Shown here: in pieces, positions 15,887 to 24,394 of the stretch | Layout of the letters: the number at the start of each line of letters is the position of its first letter | Position numbering within the stretch: position 1 is the stretch's first letter | Source: Proteiniphilum acetatigenes DSM 18083 | GTDB taxonomy: Bacteria > Bacteroidota > Bacteroidia > Bacteroidales > Dysgonomonadaceae | Direction: 5' to 3' | Assembly (NCBI RefSeq): GCF_000380985.1 | Contig: NZ_KB905708.1 | Location: 1 to 64,000, forward strand | Length of the DNA stretch: 64,000 nucleotides | The notes under the pieces: generated by a model | Database searches by the model: none | The model's input: only the letters and a program-made list of their open reading frames with translations | Told to the model about the DNA's origin: nothing | Translations under genes and position numbers: made by a program

Positions 15887-17770
15887 ATGAAAACAAGTAT
15901 CAATACATGTGAATTTATGGAAAGCCGAAATAAATACATCCCCGCTTCGCACGATTACATAAAACCAGCCTGTTTTCGGAAGGGAAAGAAACCTATAGCT
16001 TGCATAATCCTGTTATTGCTCGGGGCAGGTTTTTTCCACTCCTGTGACAGCCGGTTGGATATCGCTCCTATCAACATCCTGACGGAAGAGCAGATCTTCC
16101 AGAGCGAATCGGCGATTGACGCTTACATGGTCAGTTTATATGACAGGATGCAGATGGAAGACCTCACTTTCCGTACCGGGGCAGGGAATTATCTGGCCCA
16201 TAATACGGATGAAGTGATGCATCATTTCACGGATGAAAAAAGCAGCATTATCGATGGTACTGGCACCCAATGGTGGGGATACGATAACGTGAGAAACGTG
16301 AATGACCTGATGGAAAAACTTCCCAATTCCATTCTTGGTGAAACGAAGAGGAAACAGGTATTGGGCGAAGCCAAATATATCCGGGCTTATTACTATTTTT
16401 CGATGGTAAAAAGGTATGGTGGAATTCCCATCATCAAGAATGTGCAGAATTTTACCGGTGATAACTTGGAAGAATTGCAGGTTTCCAGGGATAAACATGA
16501 GGATGTGTACGATTTTATTGCCAACGACCTGGATAGTGCTGCCTTGTTGCTGGGAGAAACAAATTCCAAAGGTCGGGTGAACAAATATGCCGCCCTTGCG
16601 CTCAAATCGCGGGTCATGTTGTATGCCGCATCGGAGGCGAAATATGCAAGTGTCCAACTCGACGGGATCATCGGTATACCTTCGGCAAGCGCCGGTAAAT
16701 ACTGGCAGGCCGCTTATGATGCGGCGGAAGCTGTCATTGCTTCCGGAAAATATGAATTGTATAATAAGAACCCTACGGATAAGGCCGCCAACTTTCAAAT
16801 GTTGTTTTTAGATGAAAACAACCCGGAAGCCATTTTCTCGAAATACTATTCTTATCCCGATAAAGGGCATTTCTACGACATGTTGGTACTTCCTTTCGGG
16901 GTAAGAGGCCCTGAGGGGTATGGTTCAAATATGGGACCGACACTGGAATGCGTGGAACAGTTTGAATATATCGACGGGACACCGGGCACGTTAAGGATCA
17001 CGGATAGTGCGGGAAATCCCATTTATTATGCAAACCCTGTCGATCTGTTTAAAGACAAGGATCCCCGTTGCGTGGCATCGATCATTGTGCCTTTCAGCGA
17101 ATGGCAGGAAACGGTCATTGATGTGCAGGCCGGGATATATGACCTTGGTCAGAAATATGAAGCCGGAGATTACAGTGCCTTGTATAACGTGGAAACCCAC
17201 CAGCCCGATAATATTAATGGTACACTGCATATCGTCGGATTAAACGGCTTTGGCGGGAACGAAAAGACCCAGACCGGTTTTTATGTCAGGAAATACCTGG
17301 ATGTGAATCAGCCACGGTCGCGGGCTACCCAAAACGGTTCGGATCAGGCATGGATCGACTTAAGATATGGAGAAGTGTTGTTGAATTATGCGGAAGCCGC
17401 CTTTGAATCAGGTCGGACGGAAGAAGCTAAATGGGCGGTCAATGCCATACGCGAACGTGCCGGGATCAGGCTGCTTGAGGATCAGGAGGTCACCCTGGAA
17501 CGGATCCGCCATGAGCGGATTGTGGAACTGGCTTTTGAAAATCACCGATGGTGGGATTACCGGAGATGGCGGATTTCCGATGACATTCTGAGTAACACCC
17601 GATTCCATGCCCTGAAACCCTATTATGATGTGCAGGCCGAAGCCTACCGGTTTGAAACCGGAATCGCGGGACGTTTTCCCAAAACATTCCCTGTAAGGGC
17701 GTATTACGAACGGATCGATCCGGGGGAAATTACCCGGAATCCCAACATAATCCAGAATCCGAATTATTAA
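15887..17770 (+). CDS. susD: SusD/RagB-family surface glycan-binding lipoprotein
   Basis: 627 aa from the chosen ATG at 15887, 14 bases after the susC stop; an ATG at 15860 inside susC is in frame but less likely. The lipobox FFHSC follows a hydrophobic stretch after an unusually long basic n-region. SusD features: LTEEQIFQSESAIDAYMVSL, the TPR-like ALALKSRVMLYAASEAKYA, and the C-terminal RYGEVLLNYAEAAFESG with RHERIVELAFENHRWWDYRRW. It caps SusC and binds the glycan at the cell surface. Confidence 0.92.
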   Translation: MKTSINTCEFMESRNKYIPASHDYIKPACFRKGKKPIACIILLLLGAGFFHSCDSRLDIAPINILTEEQIFQSESAIDAYMVSLYDRMQMEDLTFRTGAGNYLAHNTDEVMHHFTDEKSSIIDGTGTQWWGYDNVRNVNDLMEKLPNSILGETKRKQVLGEAKYIRAYYYFSMVKRYGGIPIIKNVQNFTGDNLEELQVSRDKHEDVYDFIANDLDSAALLLGETNSKGRVNKYAALALKSRVMLYAASEAKYASVQLDGIIGIPSASAGKYWQAAYDAAEAVIASGKYELYNKNPTDKAANFQMLFLDENNPEAIFSKYYSYPDKGHFYDMLVLPFGVRGPEGYGSNMGPTLECVEQFEYIDGTPGTLRITDSAGNPIYYANPVDLFKDKDPRCVASIIVPFSEWQETVIDVQAGIYDLGQKYEAGDYSALYNVETHQPDNINGTLHIVGLNGFGGNEKTQTGFYVRKYLDVNQPRSRATQNGSDQAWIDLRYGEVLLNYAEAAFESGRTEEAKWAVNAIRERAGIRLLEDQEVTLERIRHERIVELAFENHRWWDYRRWRISDDILSNTRFHALKPYYDVQAEAYRFETGIAGRFPKTFPVRAYYERIDPGEITRNPNIIQNPNY

Positions 17771-17773
17771 CCC

Positions 17774-17883
17774 TTCAAGTTTCGCATGAATATTTAGAAT
17801 GTATGCGACTAAAGCTACAAAGGGTCACAAAATATTGTCACACGAATGATTTAGTTGCAATCATACAACTTACGAAACTTGAA
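17774..17883 (+). repeat. Long nested stem-loop between susD and the DUF3823 gene
   Basis: TTCAAGTTTCG (17774-17784) and CGAAACTTGAA (17873-17883) are perfect 11-base complements that enclose the gap. Inside, TATG and CGACTAAA (17802-17813) pair with TTTAGTTG (17850-17857) and CATA (17862-17865). Such a stem in the gap may set relative mRNA levels of susCD and the genes beyond. Confidence 0.55.
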
Positions 17884-17906
17884 TTAACCCTAAAAAATTT
17901 ACTTCG

Positions 17907-18587
17907 ATGAAATATAAAAAGATACTATTCCTGTTGCCGATCCTATTGTTTTTTGCAGCATGTGAAATTGATAATTATGATGAACCGGATGGAGGGATCT
18001 ACGGAACACTGACGGACAATATAACTAACGAGCCGTTACAATCGGAACAGCCGAATGGATTTAACATCAAGCTGTTCGAAAGGGACGGCCAGATGAATTC
18101 ACCCATTATCTTCTCGGGTAAACCGGACGGTACTTACGAAAATGCATGGATCTTCCAAAATGAATACAAGGTACTTCCTACGGAGGGCGCCTTTTTCCCG
18201 GTTGATACCATTACTGTAAACGTAGGTGCCCGTACGGAGTTGAATTTCACGGTAACTCCATTTCTTGCGGTTGTCGATGCTTCGGTGCAACCCTCGGCAG
18301 GAAAGGTCACCGCGAGTTACGGCATTGCACGGTCGCGGGTGGGGGATAAAATCATTGAACGGAAAACGCTCGTGTCCAAAATACCGACGGTGAATAATGC
18401 CATATATAATTGGAAGCAGGATACGAACGTGTCGGGGATAGCCGATGAGGCTCTTTTAGAAGCTTCATTCACCGATGAGGTAACAGGTCTGCCTTCCGGG
18501 AATTATTACGTCCGTATCGCTGTCACGACCAATAATGCTTTGAAAAGATACAACTATAGTAAGGTCTTCGAAGTGACAATTCCTTAG
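17907..18587 (+). CDS. DUF3823-type surface lipoprotein of the utilization locus
   Basis: 226 aa. A lipoprotein signal (LLFFAACEID) leads to DUF3823-like sequence: DGGIYGTLTDNITNEPLQSE, then NGFNIKLFE and beta-rich repeats. Proteins of this family follow susD in many Bacteroidetes loci and are thought to be accessory surface glycan-binding proteins. The domain call is by recognition. It shares the locus transcript, separated from susD by a large stem-loop. Confidence 0.75.
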   Translation: MKYKKILFLLPILLFFAACEIDNYDEPDGGIYGTLTDNITNEPLQSEQPNGFNIKLFERDGQMNSPIIFSGKPDGTYENAWIFQNEYKVLPTEGAFFPVDTITVNVGARTELNFTVTPFLAVVDASVQPSAGKVTASYGIARSRVGDKIIERKTLVSKIPTVNNAIYNWKQDTNVSGIADEALLEASFTDEVTGLPSGNYYVRIAVTTNNALKRYNYSKVFEVTIP

Positions 18588-18614
18588 CGTTGTGTTTCTT
18601 TTGACTTTCCGGGT

Positions 18615-18661
18615 ATAAAGGGAAGAACCTGTCATTGTAACAGGCGGGTTGTACCCTTTAT
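18615..18661 (+). repeat. Intergenic stem-loop after the DUF3823 gene
   Basis: ATAAAGGG (18615-18622) pairs with CCCTTTAT (18654-18661); inside, AACCTGT pairs with ACAGG and GGTT around a CG bulge. No U tract follows, so it is more likely an mRNA processing or stability element than a terminator. Confidence 0.5.
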
Positions 18662-18732
18662 GCTCAGGATAATCAAGGGTAAAGAACAAAGAAATATTCC
18701 ATGCACCGACAAGAAAAGAATAAAATAATCAC

Positions 18733-21339
18733 ATGAGAAAGATCAATTATTTTTTATATCTGTTTATCTTGACTATATGCATCATTCCGGTAAAAGCTCA
18801 GATCATTTCGGGGAGCTCCGGTTCCGCAATCGAAGAATATGCCGTAAAAGAACTTCAACGGTATATGTATCAGTTATCCGGTAAATGGCTGGAGATCATT
18901 CCTGATTCGGTTCCCTATACTGATCCTGCGTTTATTGTCGGACGGACGGCAAGCAACAGGCTTATTGCAGAGTTGGAAGCCATGGGGATGATCGGATTGC
19001 CCGATACGCCGGCAGGAGAACAGGGATATATCCTCAAAACCATAGAAAGCAACGGGAAATCCTGCCTGGTCATCGCCGGACAAAGTGAAACCGGTGTTTT
19101 ATACGGGGTTTACGGCTTATTGCAGGATCATTATCACGTCGGCTTTTATTTCAGCGGGGATGTTCTGCCCGATACAAAGCAGCCTTTTCGCTTGCCGGTA
19201 GTGGATGAACAAAAGAGTCCTTCGATGTATATCCGGGGATTCCTTCCCTGGACGAATTTCCCGCAGTCAGCCACTTCCTATTCCTGGAACGACTGGAAGT
19301 TTATCATTGACCAGACGGCCAAAATGAGGATGAACTTTATTCTTGTTCATAATTATAACGGAGAGCTGGGACATAATGAACCGTTTCACAACTTTGAGTA
19401 CCGGGGATACTTATCACGGGTCTGGATGCCGACGGTCCGGACGGGCCATAAGTGGAGTTCGCCCGGATGGGATGTGAATGAGTACTTATTCGGGGCATCC
19501 GGTTTTTTTGACGATTATGATTTCGGCTCGGAATGTGCCCTGCATAATGAAAACCTGACAAATGAACAGGTTTTCAGGAAAGGCGTATCGCTTTTTCAAA
19601 AAGTCATTGCCTATGCGCATTCACGGGGAGTGAAGATAGGGCTGGGGTTGGATATCAACCTGATCATGCCCGATTACCAGACAGCCCCTGATGACCCGGA
19701 GGTGATCGCGGCCCGTGTCGACCAGATTGTCACGGATTACCCGGATCTCGATTACCTGTTTTGTTTTCAGTCGGAAAATGTGGGAAAGGATACCGTGTTT
19801 TTTAATACCTGGAAAAAGATCTTTGACGGGTTTTATGAGGGCGTAAAAAAGAGGAGTCCCCGAACCCGACTGGCTGTTTCAGGATGGGGTTTGAATCCTG
19901 TTTCGATTCGGTCTTTACCTGCCGATGTCATTTGCGCTCCCATTGCCCACTATTCTGCTGAATTCGAGAGCGGGGATATTTACGGTGAACGGGAATACTG
20001 GGGTTGCCCGTGGCTGGAACGGGATATCAAAAGCTCCCAATATTATTATCCGTATGGGATCCGTCTTTCAGGAACGATTGATAGCTACAGGAGAAGAGCG
20101 CCGAATATGAAGGGTTTCTTTGCCCTTACCTGGAGGCTGACCGATGCCATTGAACCCAAAATGAAATATATCAGCAAGGTACCCTGGGACGACGGGATTG
20201 TTTCTTCAGTACAGGTTTATCGTGAATATGCCGTTTTGAATTATGGCCCGGATGCGGCCAATGAGATCACGGCGATCATCAACGGGAACGAGCCTTTCGC
20301 GAGTGATTTTGGCGAATGTGAACCCACCAGACCATTTCTGCCCGACAGTACCGGAAAAACGGAACTGGCCAAAGCGGAGGAACAACTTGCAGTGATCGAC
20401 CACCTGGTCAACAATGCAGCATCCCCCTCGGCACGTTTTCGCCTGTATCTCTTACGTTGCCGGATCGCCGCGGCAAGAGACCATATCCGACTGAACGAGA
20501 ATTTCGAACACTATTCGCTGGAGGATCTGACGGCTACCATGCGGTCATGGACTGAGAATTTTATGCACCGGGTGGTCGATATATCCACGTTGGGAAATAT
20601 CGTCAGCATACAAAACCGTTTTGTCAGGAATAATTACCTGCCCAAAGAAAAGGAACTCCGTAAACAGCAGTTGGTGACAGGTTCTTCCTGTGGGCAGGTG
20701 GTAGAATCCAATAATAGAACGCCACGGATCATAAGTATCTCGCCCCCGGTATCACATCCTGTAAGACAACCGCTTTCCATGAAGATCTCTTTGTTGGATG
20801 ACAGCGACGACGAGGATATTTCAGCGGTTTTCTATTACCGCAAGCCGGGATCATCAGCATGGACGGAACTGCCAATGACCCGGAAAGTCAAAAGCACCTT
20901 TACAATTGATCTGCCGGGAGGATTGATCACCGGGGAGGGACTTGAATATTATTTTCAAGCCACGGACGGTGCAAACGTGTCCGTTTTCCCGGTAACCGCA
21001 CCACAAGTCAACCTGAGTCTCGTCACGTATCGTACGCCCGGTACAGCCCCTTTGCCTCCCTCTGGTGTATCTGTCACTGCAAACCGTATTCAATGGGGTA
21101 GGAGTGGGGATGATGTATTCCAATACAGGATCTACCGCAGCACTTCCAAAGACTTTCAACCCGGACTGGACAACCTGGTCACCTATGTATCGAAAGAGAC
21201 AAATTCGTATAAAGACAATCCGGAGGATTTCGACGGCAGAAAGATGTCGGGTAAGCGGTATTACAGGATCACGGCCGTTGATTTTCACGATCATGAAAGT
21301 CAACCGTCGGATATAATTACCATCGATTATTCAAACTAA
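18733..21339 (+). CDS. Secreted glycosidase-like protein 1 with GH67-N-like domain
   Basis: 868 aa. Signal peptide 1-22 (ends PVKAQ). Residues 30-150 resemble the N-terminal domain of alpha-glucuronidases and related enzymes (EEYAVKELQRYMYQLSG, then YGVYGLLQDHYHVGFYF). A TIM-barrel-like core follows from about 165 (RGFLPWTNFPQSATSYSWND). Two acidic positions are shared with its two paralogs downstream: Glu348 in FCFQSENVG and Glu429 in PWLERD, candidate catalytic or binding residues. The last 100 residues look like a fibronectin type III domain. It is periplasmic or surface-exposed and likely cuts the glycan imported by SusCD. I cannot assign a GH family number. Confidence 0.6.
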   Translation: MRKINYFLYLFILTICIIPVKAQIISGSSGSAIEEYAVKELQRYMYQLSGKWLEIIPDSVPYTDPAFIVGRTASNRLIAELEAMGMIGLPDTPAGEQGYILKTIESNGKSCLVIAGQSETGVLYGVYGLLQDHYHVGFYFSGDVLPDTKQPFRLPVVDEQKSPSMYIRGFLPWTNFPQSATSYSWNDWKFIIDQTAKMRMNFILVHNYNGELGHNEPFHNFEYRGYLSRVWMPTVRTGHKWSSPGWDVNEYLFGASGFFDDYDFGSECALHNENLTNEQVFRKGVSLFQKVIAYAHSRGVKIGLGLDINLIMPDYQTAPDDPEVIAARVDQIVTDYPDLDYLFCFQSENVGKDTVFFNTWKKIFDGFYEGVKKRSPRTRLAVSGWGLNPVSIRSLPADVICAPIAHYSAEFESGDIYGEREYWGCPWLERDIKSSQYYYPYGIRLSGTIDSYRRRAPNMKGFFALTWRLTDAIEPKMKYISKVPWDDGIVSSVQVYREYAVLNYGPDAANEITAIINGNEPFASDFGECEPTRPFLPDSTGKTELAKAEEQLAVIDHLVNNAASPSARFRLYLLRCRIAAARDHIRLNENFEHYSLEDLTATMRSWTENFMHRVVDISTLGNIVSIQNRFVRNNYLPKEKELRKQQLVTGSSCGQVVESNNRTPRIISISPPVSHPVRQPLSMKISLLDDSDDEDISAVFYYRKPGSSAWTELPMTRKVKSTFTIDLPGGLITGEGLEYYFQATDGANVSVFPVTAPQVNLSLVTYRTPGTAPLPPSGVSVTANRIQWGRSGDDVFQYRIYRSTSKDFQPGLDNLVTYVSKETNSYKDNPEDFDGRKMSGKRYYRITAVDFHDHESQPSDIITIDYSN

Positions 21340-21380
21340 GAAACTGTTTAAATTCTCCCGAAAGGAGTATAATAATCATT

Positions 21381-21398
21381 ATCATGCAAGAGCATGAT
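21381..21398 (+). repeat. Short hairpin between glycosidase-like genes 1 and 2
   Basis: ATCATGC (21381-21387), loop AAGA, GCATGAT (21392-21398): seven perfect pairs in a 151-base gap. No U tract. Confidence 0.45.
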
Positions 21399-21490
21399 TA
21401 AAAGTGAGTTCCATTGAAAATAAATAATTTTAATCGTATAAAACAATGTCAATAAAAAATCTTCACCATCAAAAAGTTTTCACACCTATC

Positions 21491-24256
21491 ATGAAAAGAT
21501 ATAAATCAGATTTTCTGCTCTTACTGTTAGTATGTATAATGTTTTCGGGATGCCAACCGGACAGCCCTTTTTCCCGGATCGTCTGTGCAGAACAGGATAA
21601 TGCTCCTGTATCCTATGCCTGCACGGATCTTCAGCGCTATATCGGCCAGATAACCGGAAAAATTCCTGCCAGCGAATCCCTTTCAAAGTGGGAAAGATCG
21701 CATAAACCGGCCATCGTGATCATGGATAAGAAAACATTCAGCCAATATCTTTCACCGGAAGAACCGGTCGGTGAACTGGGAGAAGAGGGATTTGCCATCA
21801 AAAAGATCGTAAAGAACGGCAAAGAATCGATCTTATTATACGCCGAAACACCTCTGGGAAAGGTGAATGCCATCTATGGCCTTCTGAAGGAACTGGGCTG
21901 TGAGTTCAGGCTGGGAAGCGAATATGTGCCGTCCTCCCTTTCTGTCGGTTTGCCGGATAGTTTGATCATCAAAAAACCTGCATTCTCGACCCGGGGTGTT
22001 TTGCCATGGTATAATTTTTTCAACAGCCCGACAAGCTGGGATCCTGTCGACCACCGGGCGTTTATCGATCAACTGATCCGTAGCGGCGCCAACACCCTTA
22101 CTTTCCATACGTACGATACCGAGCCTTTCGGAGGATACGAAGAGGAGGGTGTCATGAAACAGTCCGAGCCATTGAAAAATTCCAAAGAGGGCACCTGGGG
22201 GACTAATCCGATGAGTACCGGTGAATTTTTATATGGAACTGACGGATTATATGACACGGAATACTTCGGGGCAGCAAGTACAAACGCCGGTTTAAGCAGG
22301 GATGAACAGATAAAACGGGAAAAAGAGATCTTAAGGGATGCTTTCTATTATGCAAAATCACGGGGACTAAGGACTGCTTTCGGTTTTTCCGCTACCGGTG
22401 ATCCCACCATCCGGGAAGACCGGAATCGTTTTATCAAACAGCTTAAAAACGTCGTGGAATTCTATGATTGCCTGGATTATGTTGTCCTGTGGCAGGAGGA
22501 GACGAAAGGGGCGCAGGGACATCCGTTACAATATGACACCCATATCCTCGCCCAGACAAGGGATCCGCAGAGTAAGATCGTTCAATACGGAAAATACCGC
22601 AGGGATGTGTTTAAGCGGATCGTCGACGAGGCGAACGGGGTCAATCCTTTTTTCAAGCGGGATGAAGAGGGTAAACTGTCGAGGGCTACCGAGGGTGCCC
22701 GTCTGGAGATGTATGGCAAACTGGGCCACCGGATCCTGTCGCGTTATGAGCAGGCTCCCAAATTAGTGATTTCGGGATGGGGCGGTGAGACATATCTGGT
22801 TTCGGCCGAGTATTATGACGGACTGGATAAACTGCTTCCCAAAGATGTCGTCTTTTCCTCGCTCGATCATATTGCTCCCCAGCCAAAGGTGGATGAAGCA
22901 TATGCCATTCTCTCTCCCGACAGGCAAAGATGGCCTGTCCCCTGGTTGGAAAATGATGGCGACCAGTGGCATCCCCAACCTTATGTCCATCTTTATGAAA
23001 AGACAGCGGAGAACTTGCTCCAAAGTGGAGGCCAGGGTTTTCTTGCCATTCATTGGAGAACCCGGGAAGTGGAAATGAATTATGGTTATCTGGTCGATTT
23101 TGCCTGGGATACTACTCTGACAGCCCAAAAATATTTCCGGAAATTCGCGAAAAAATATGAGGATGCAGGTCTCTCCGGAGAGGTAGAGAGGATCATGACA
23201 GAACTGGATCAGATGGGATACAGATGGGTCGGAGGTCGCGGACAGAATGAATGTGCCCGCTTTACCTGGGGACCGGGAAATGAGGATAAGCGTATCAAAT
23301 TACAGGAAATAAAACAGCGGCTCGATGACTTGTTACCGAAAGCAAAAGAGGGGAAAGAATATCTGGAGTGGACAAGCGACCGTATCCAATGGGTACTGGA
23401 CTATCAAATGGCTGAGACCAGAGGAGCCCGGGCAAAGGAACTGTTTAATGAGGCAAAGTTGATAACCGGGGAACGTCGGCTCGACCTCGCCGCGCAAGCG
23501 GTGGAATTACTTTTCGGCGATGAACTGGCCAAAGCCATGCAAAGCTATTCCAAACGGATTACGACAAGAGGAGAATACGGTGTTTTGGCAACAATAAATA
23601 CGAAGGCGGCAATAGATTGGGCCGGGATGCTGGATAAAGCACGGAAGATTACAGGTATAAGAGATAACGATCAACCAACGGATACCGGTTTTGCAGACAA
23701 GATTATTGTACCTCGTTTTTATGGATCTGTCAGCGAGGGGAAAGATTTCCGTATCGATGCGATTGTTTTAGGTGGAGGAGAGGCCATTTTACACTACAGG
23801 ATACCGGGCAAAAAGAAATGGGAGTCGCAGATAATGGATACCGGAAACGGATGGTGCCGGTCGGCCACTATCCCTGTGGAAAAGATGAAGACGCCGGCAC
23901 TGGAATACCGGATCGTAGTGGAGAAAGAAGATAGTATAAACATCATTTACGGTCCGAAGATGGTTTCTGTATTTAGCGATACCCCTCTGAAAGGTAAAAT
24001 AGTTCCCAAAGAAACAATTTCAACCGGTATCCCAAATCAAATCCGGATTTCATCTGAAAAAGGGATGGATGTGTTGAAGTGGACCGATATGATACAGGCC
24101 GATTTCTATGAGGTGCTGATCAATGGTCAACACCTTATAGAAACTCCTGTTAACTTTTTCCCGGTGACAGAAAAACTCCGTAAAGGACAAAAGATTACCG
24201 TCAAGGCAGTAGACGGGATGGAAGTAGTCTCAGAGTTTAGTACATTCATCGAATAA
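21491..24256 (+). CDS. Glycosidase-like lipoprotein 2 with GH67-N-like domain
   Basis: 921 aa from the ATG at 21491, which gives a clean lipoprotein signal (LLLVCIMFSGC, Cys21); an in-frame ATG at 21446 would add 15 residues. The N-terminal domain (about 25-150) has CTDLQRYIGQITGK and GKVNAIYGLLKELGCEFRLG. The barrel begins near 168 with RGVLPWYNFFNSPTSWDP. The shared acidic sites are Glu337 in VVLWQEETKG and the PWLEND motif near 490. A C-terminal beta-rich region ends the protein. It is related to but clearly diverged from its neighbours, suggesting cleavage of different linkages of one glycan. GH family unassigned. Confidence 0.6.
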   Translation: MKRYKSDFLLLLLVCIMFSGCQPDSPFSRIVCAEQDNAPVSYACTDLQRYIGQITGKIPASESLSKWERSHKPAIVIMDKKTFSQYLSPEEPVGELGEEGFAIKKIVKNGKESILLYAETPLGKVNAIYGLLKELGCEFRLGSEYVPSSLSVGLPDSLIIKKPAFSTRGVLPWYNFFNSPTSWDPVDHRAFIDQLIRSGANTLTFHTYDTEPFGGYEEEGVMKQSEPLKNSKEGTWGTNPMSTGEFLYGTDGLYDTEYFGAASTNAGLSRDEQIKREKEILRDAFYYAKSRGLRTAFGFSATGDPTIREDRNRFIKQLKNVVEFYDCLDYVVLWQEETKGAQGHPLQYDTHILAQTRDPQSKIVQYGKYRRDVFKRIVDEANGVNPFFKRDEEGKLSRATEGARLEMYGKLGHRILSRYEQAPKLVISGWGGETYLVSAEYYDGLDKLLPKDVVFSSLDHIAPQPKVDEAYAILSPDRQRWPVPWLENDGDQWHPQPYVHLYEKTAENLLQSGGQGFLAIHWRTREVEMNYGYLVDFAWDTTLTAQKYFRKFAKKYEDAGLSGEVERIMTELDQMGYRWVGGRGQNECARFTWGPGNEDKRIKLQEIKQRLDDLLPKAKEGKEYLEWTSDRIQWVLDYQMAETRGARAKELFNEAKLITGERRLDLAAQAVELLFGDELAKAMQSYSKRITTRGEYGVLATINTKAAIDWAGMLDKARKITGIRDNDQPTDTGFADKIIVPRFYGSVSEGKDFRIDAIVLGGGEAILHYRIPGKKKWESQIMDTGNGWCRSATIPVEKMKTPALEYRIVVEKEDSINIIYGPKMVSVFSDTPLKGKIVPKETISTGIPNQIRISSEKGMDVLKWTDMIQADFYEVLINGQHLIETPVNFFPVTEKLRKGQKITVKAVDGMEVVSEFSTFIE

Positions 24257-24322
24257 CCCCCGTCTTTTATAAAAGAATAAATACTAAAAAGTGAAATGGT
24301 AAGAAATAAAACCAGCACAAGA

Positions 24323-24358
24323 ATTTTTTTGGTTAAATTATTTGATAATCAAAAAAAT
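24323..24358 (+). repeat. A/T hairpin between glycosidase-like genes 2 and 3
   Basis: ATTTTTTTG (24323-24331) pairs with CAAAAAAAT (24350-24358) over an 18-base loop. The arms carry seven T and seven A, so it could partly act as a terminator on either strand. Confidence 0.4.
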
Positions 24359-24394
24359 ATTCACATCTTCAATGTCGATATATAAACTAATCGT

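Noticed and set aside
16136-16798. Long minus-strand open frames inside susC, susD, the glycosidase-like genes and the CusA gene
   Set aside because: They are antisense shadows of well-supported genes and carry no recognisable domain.
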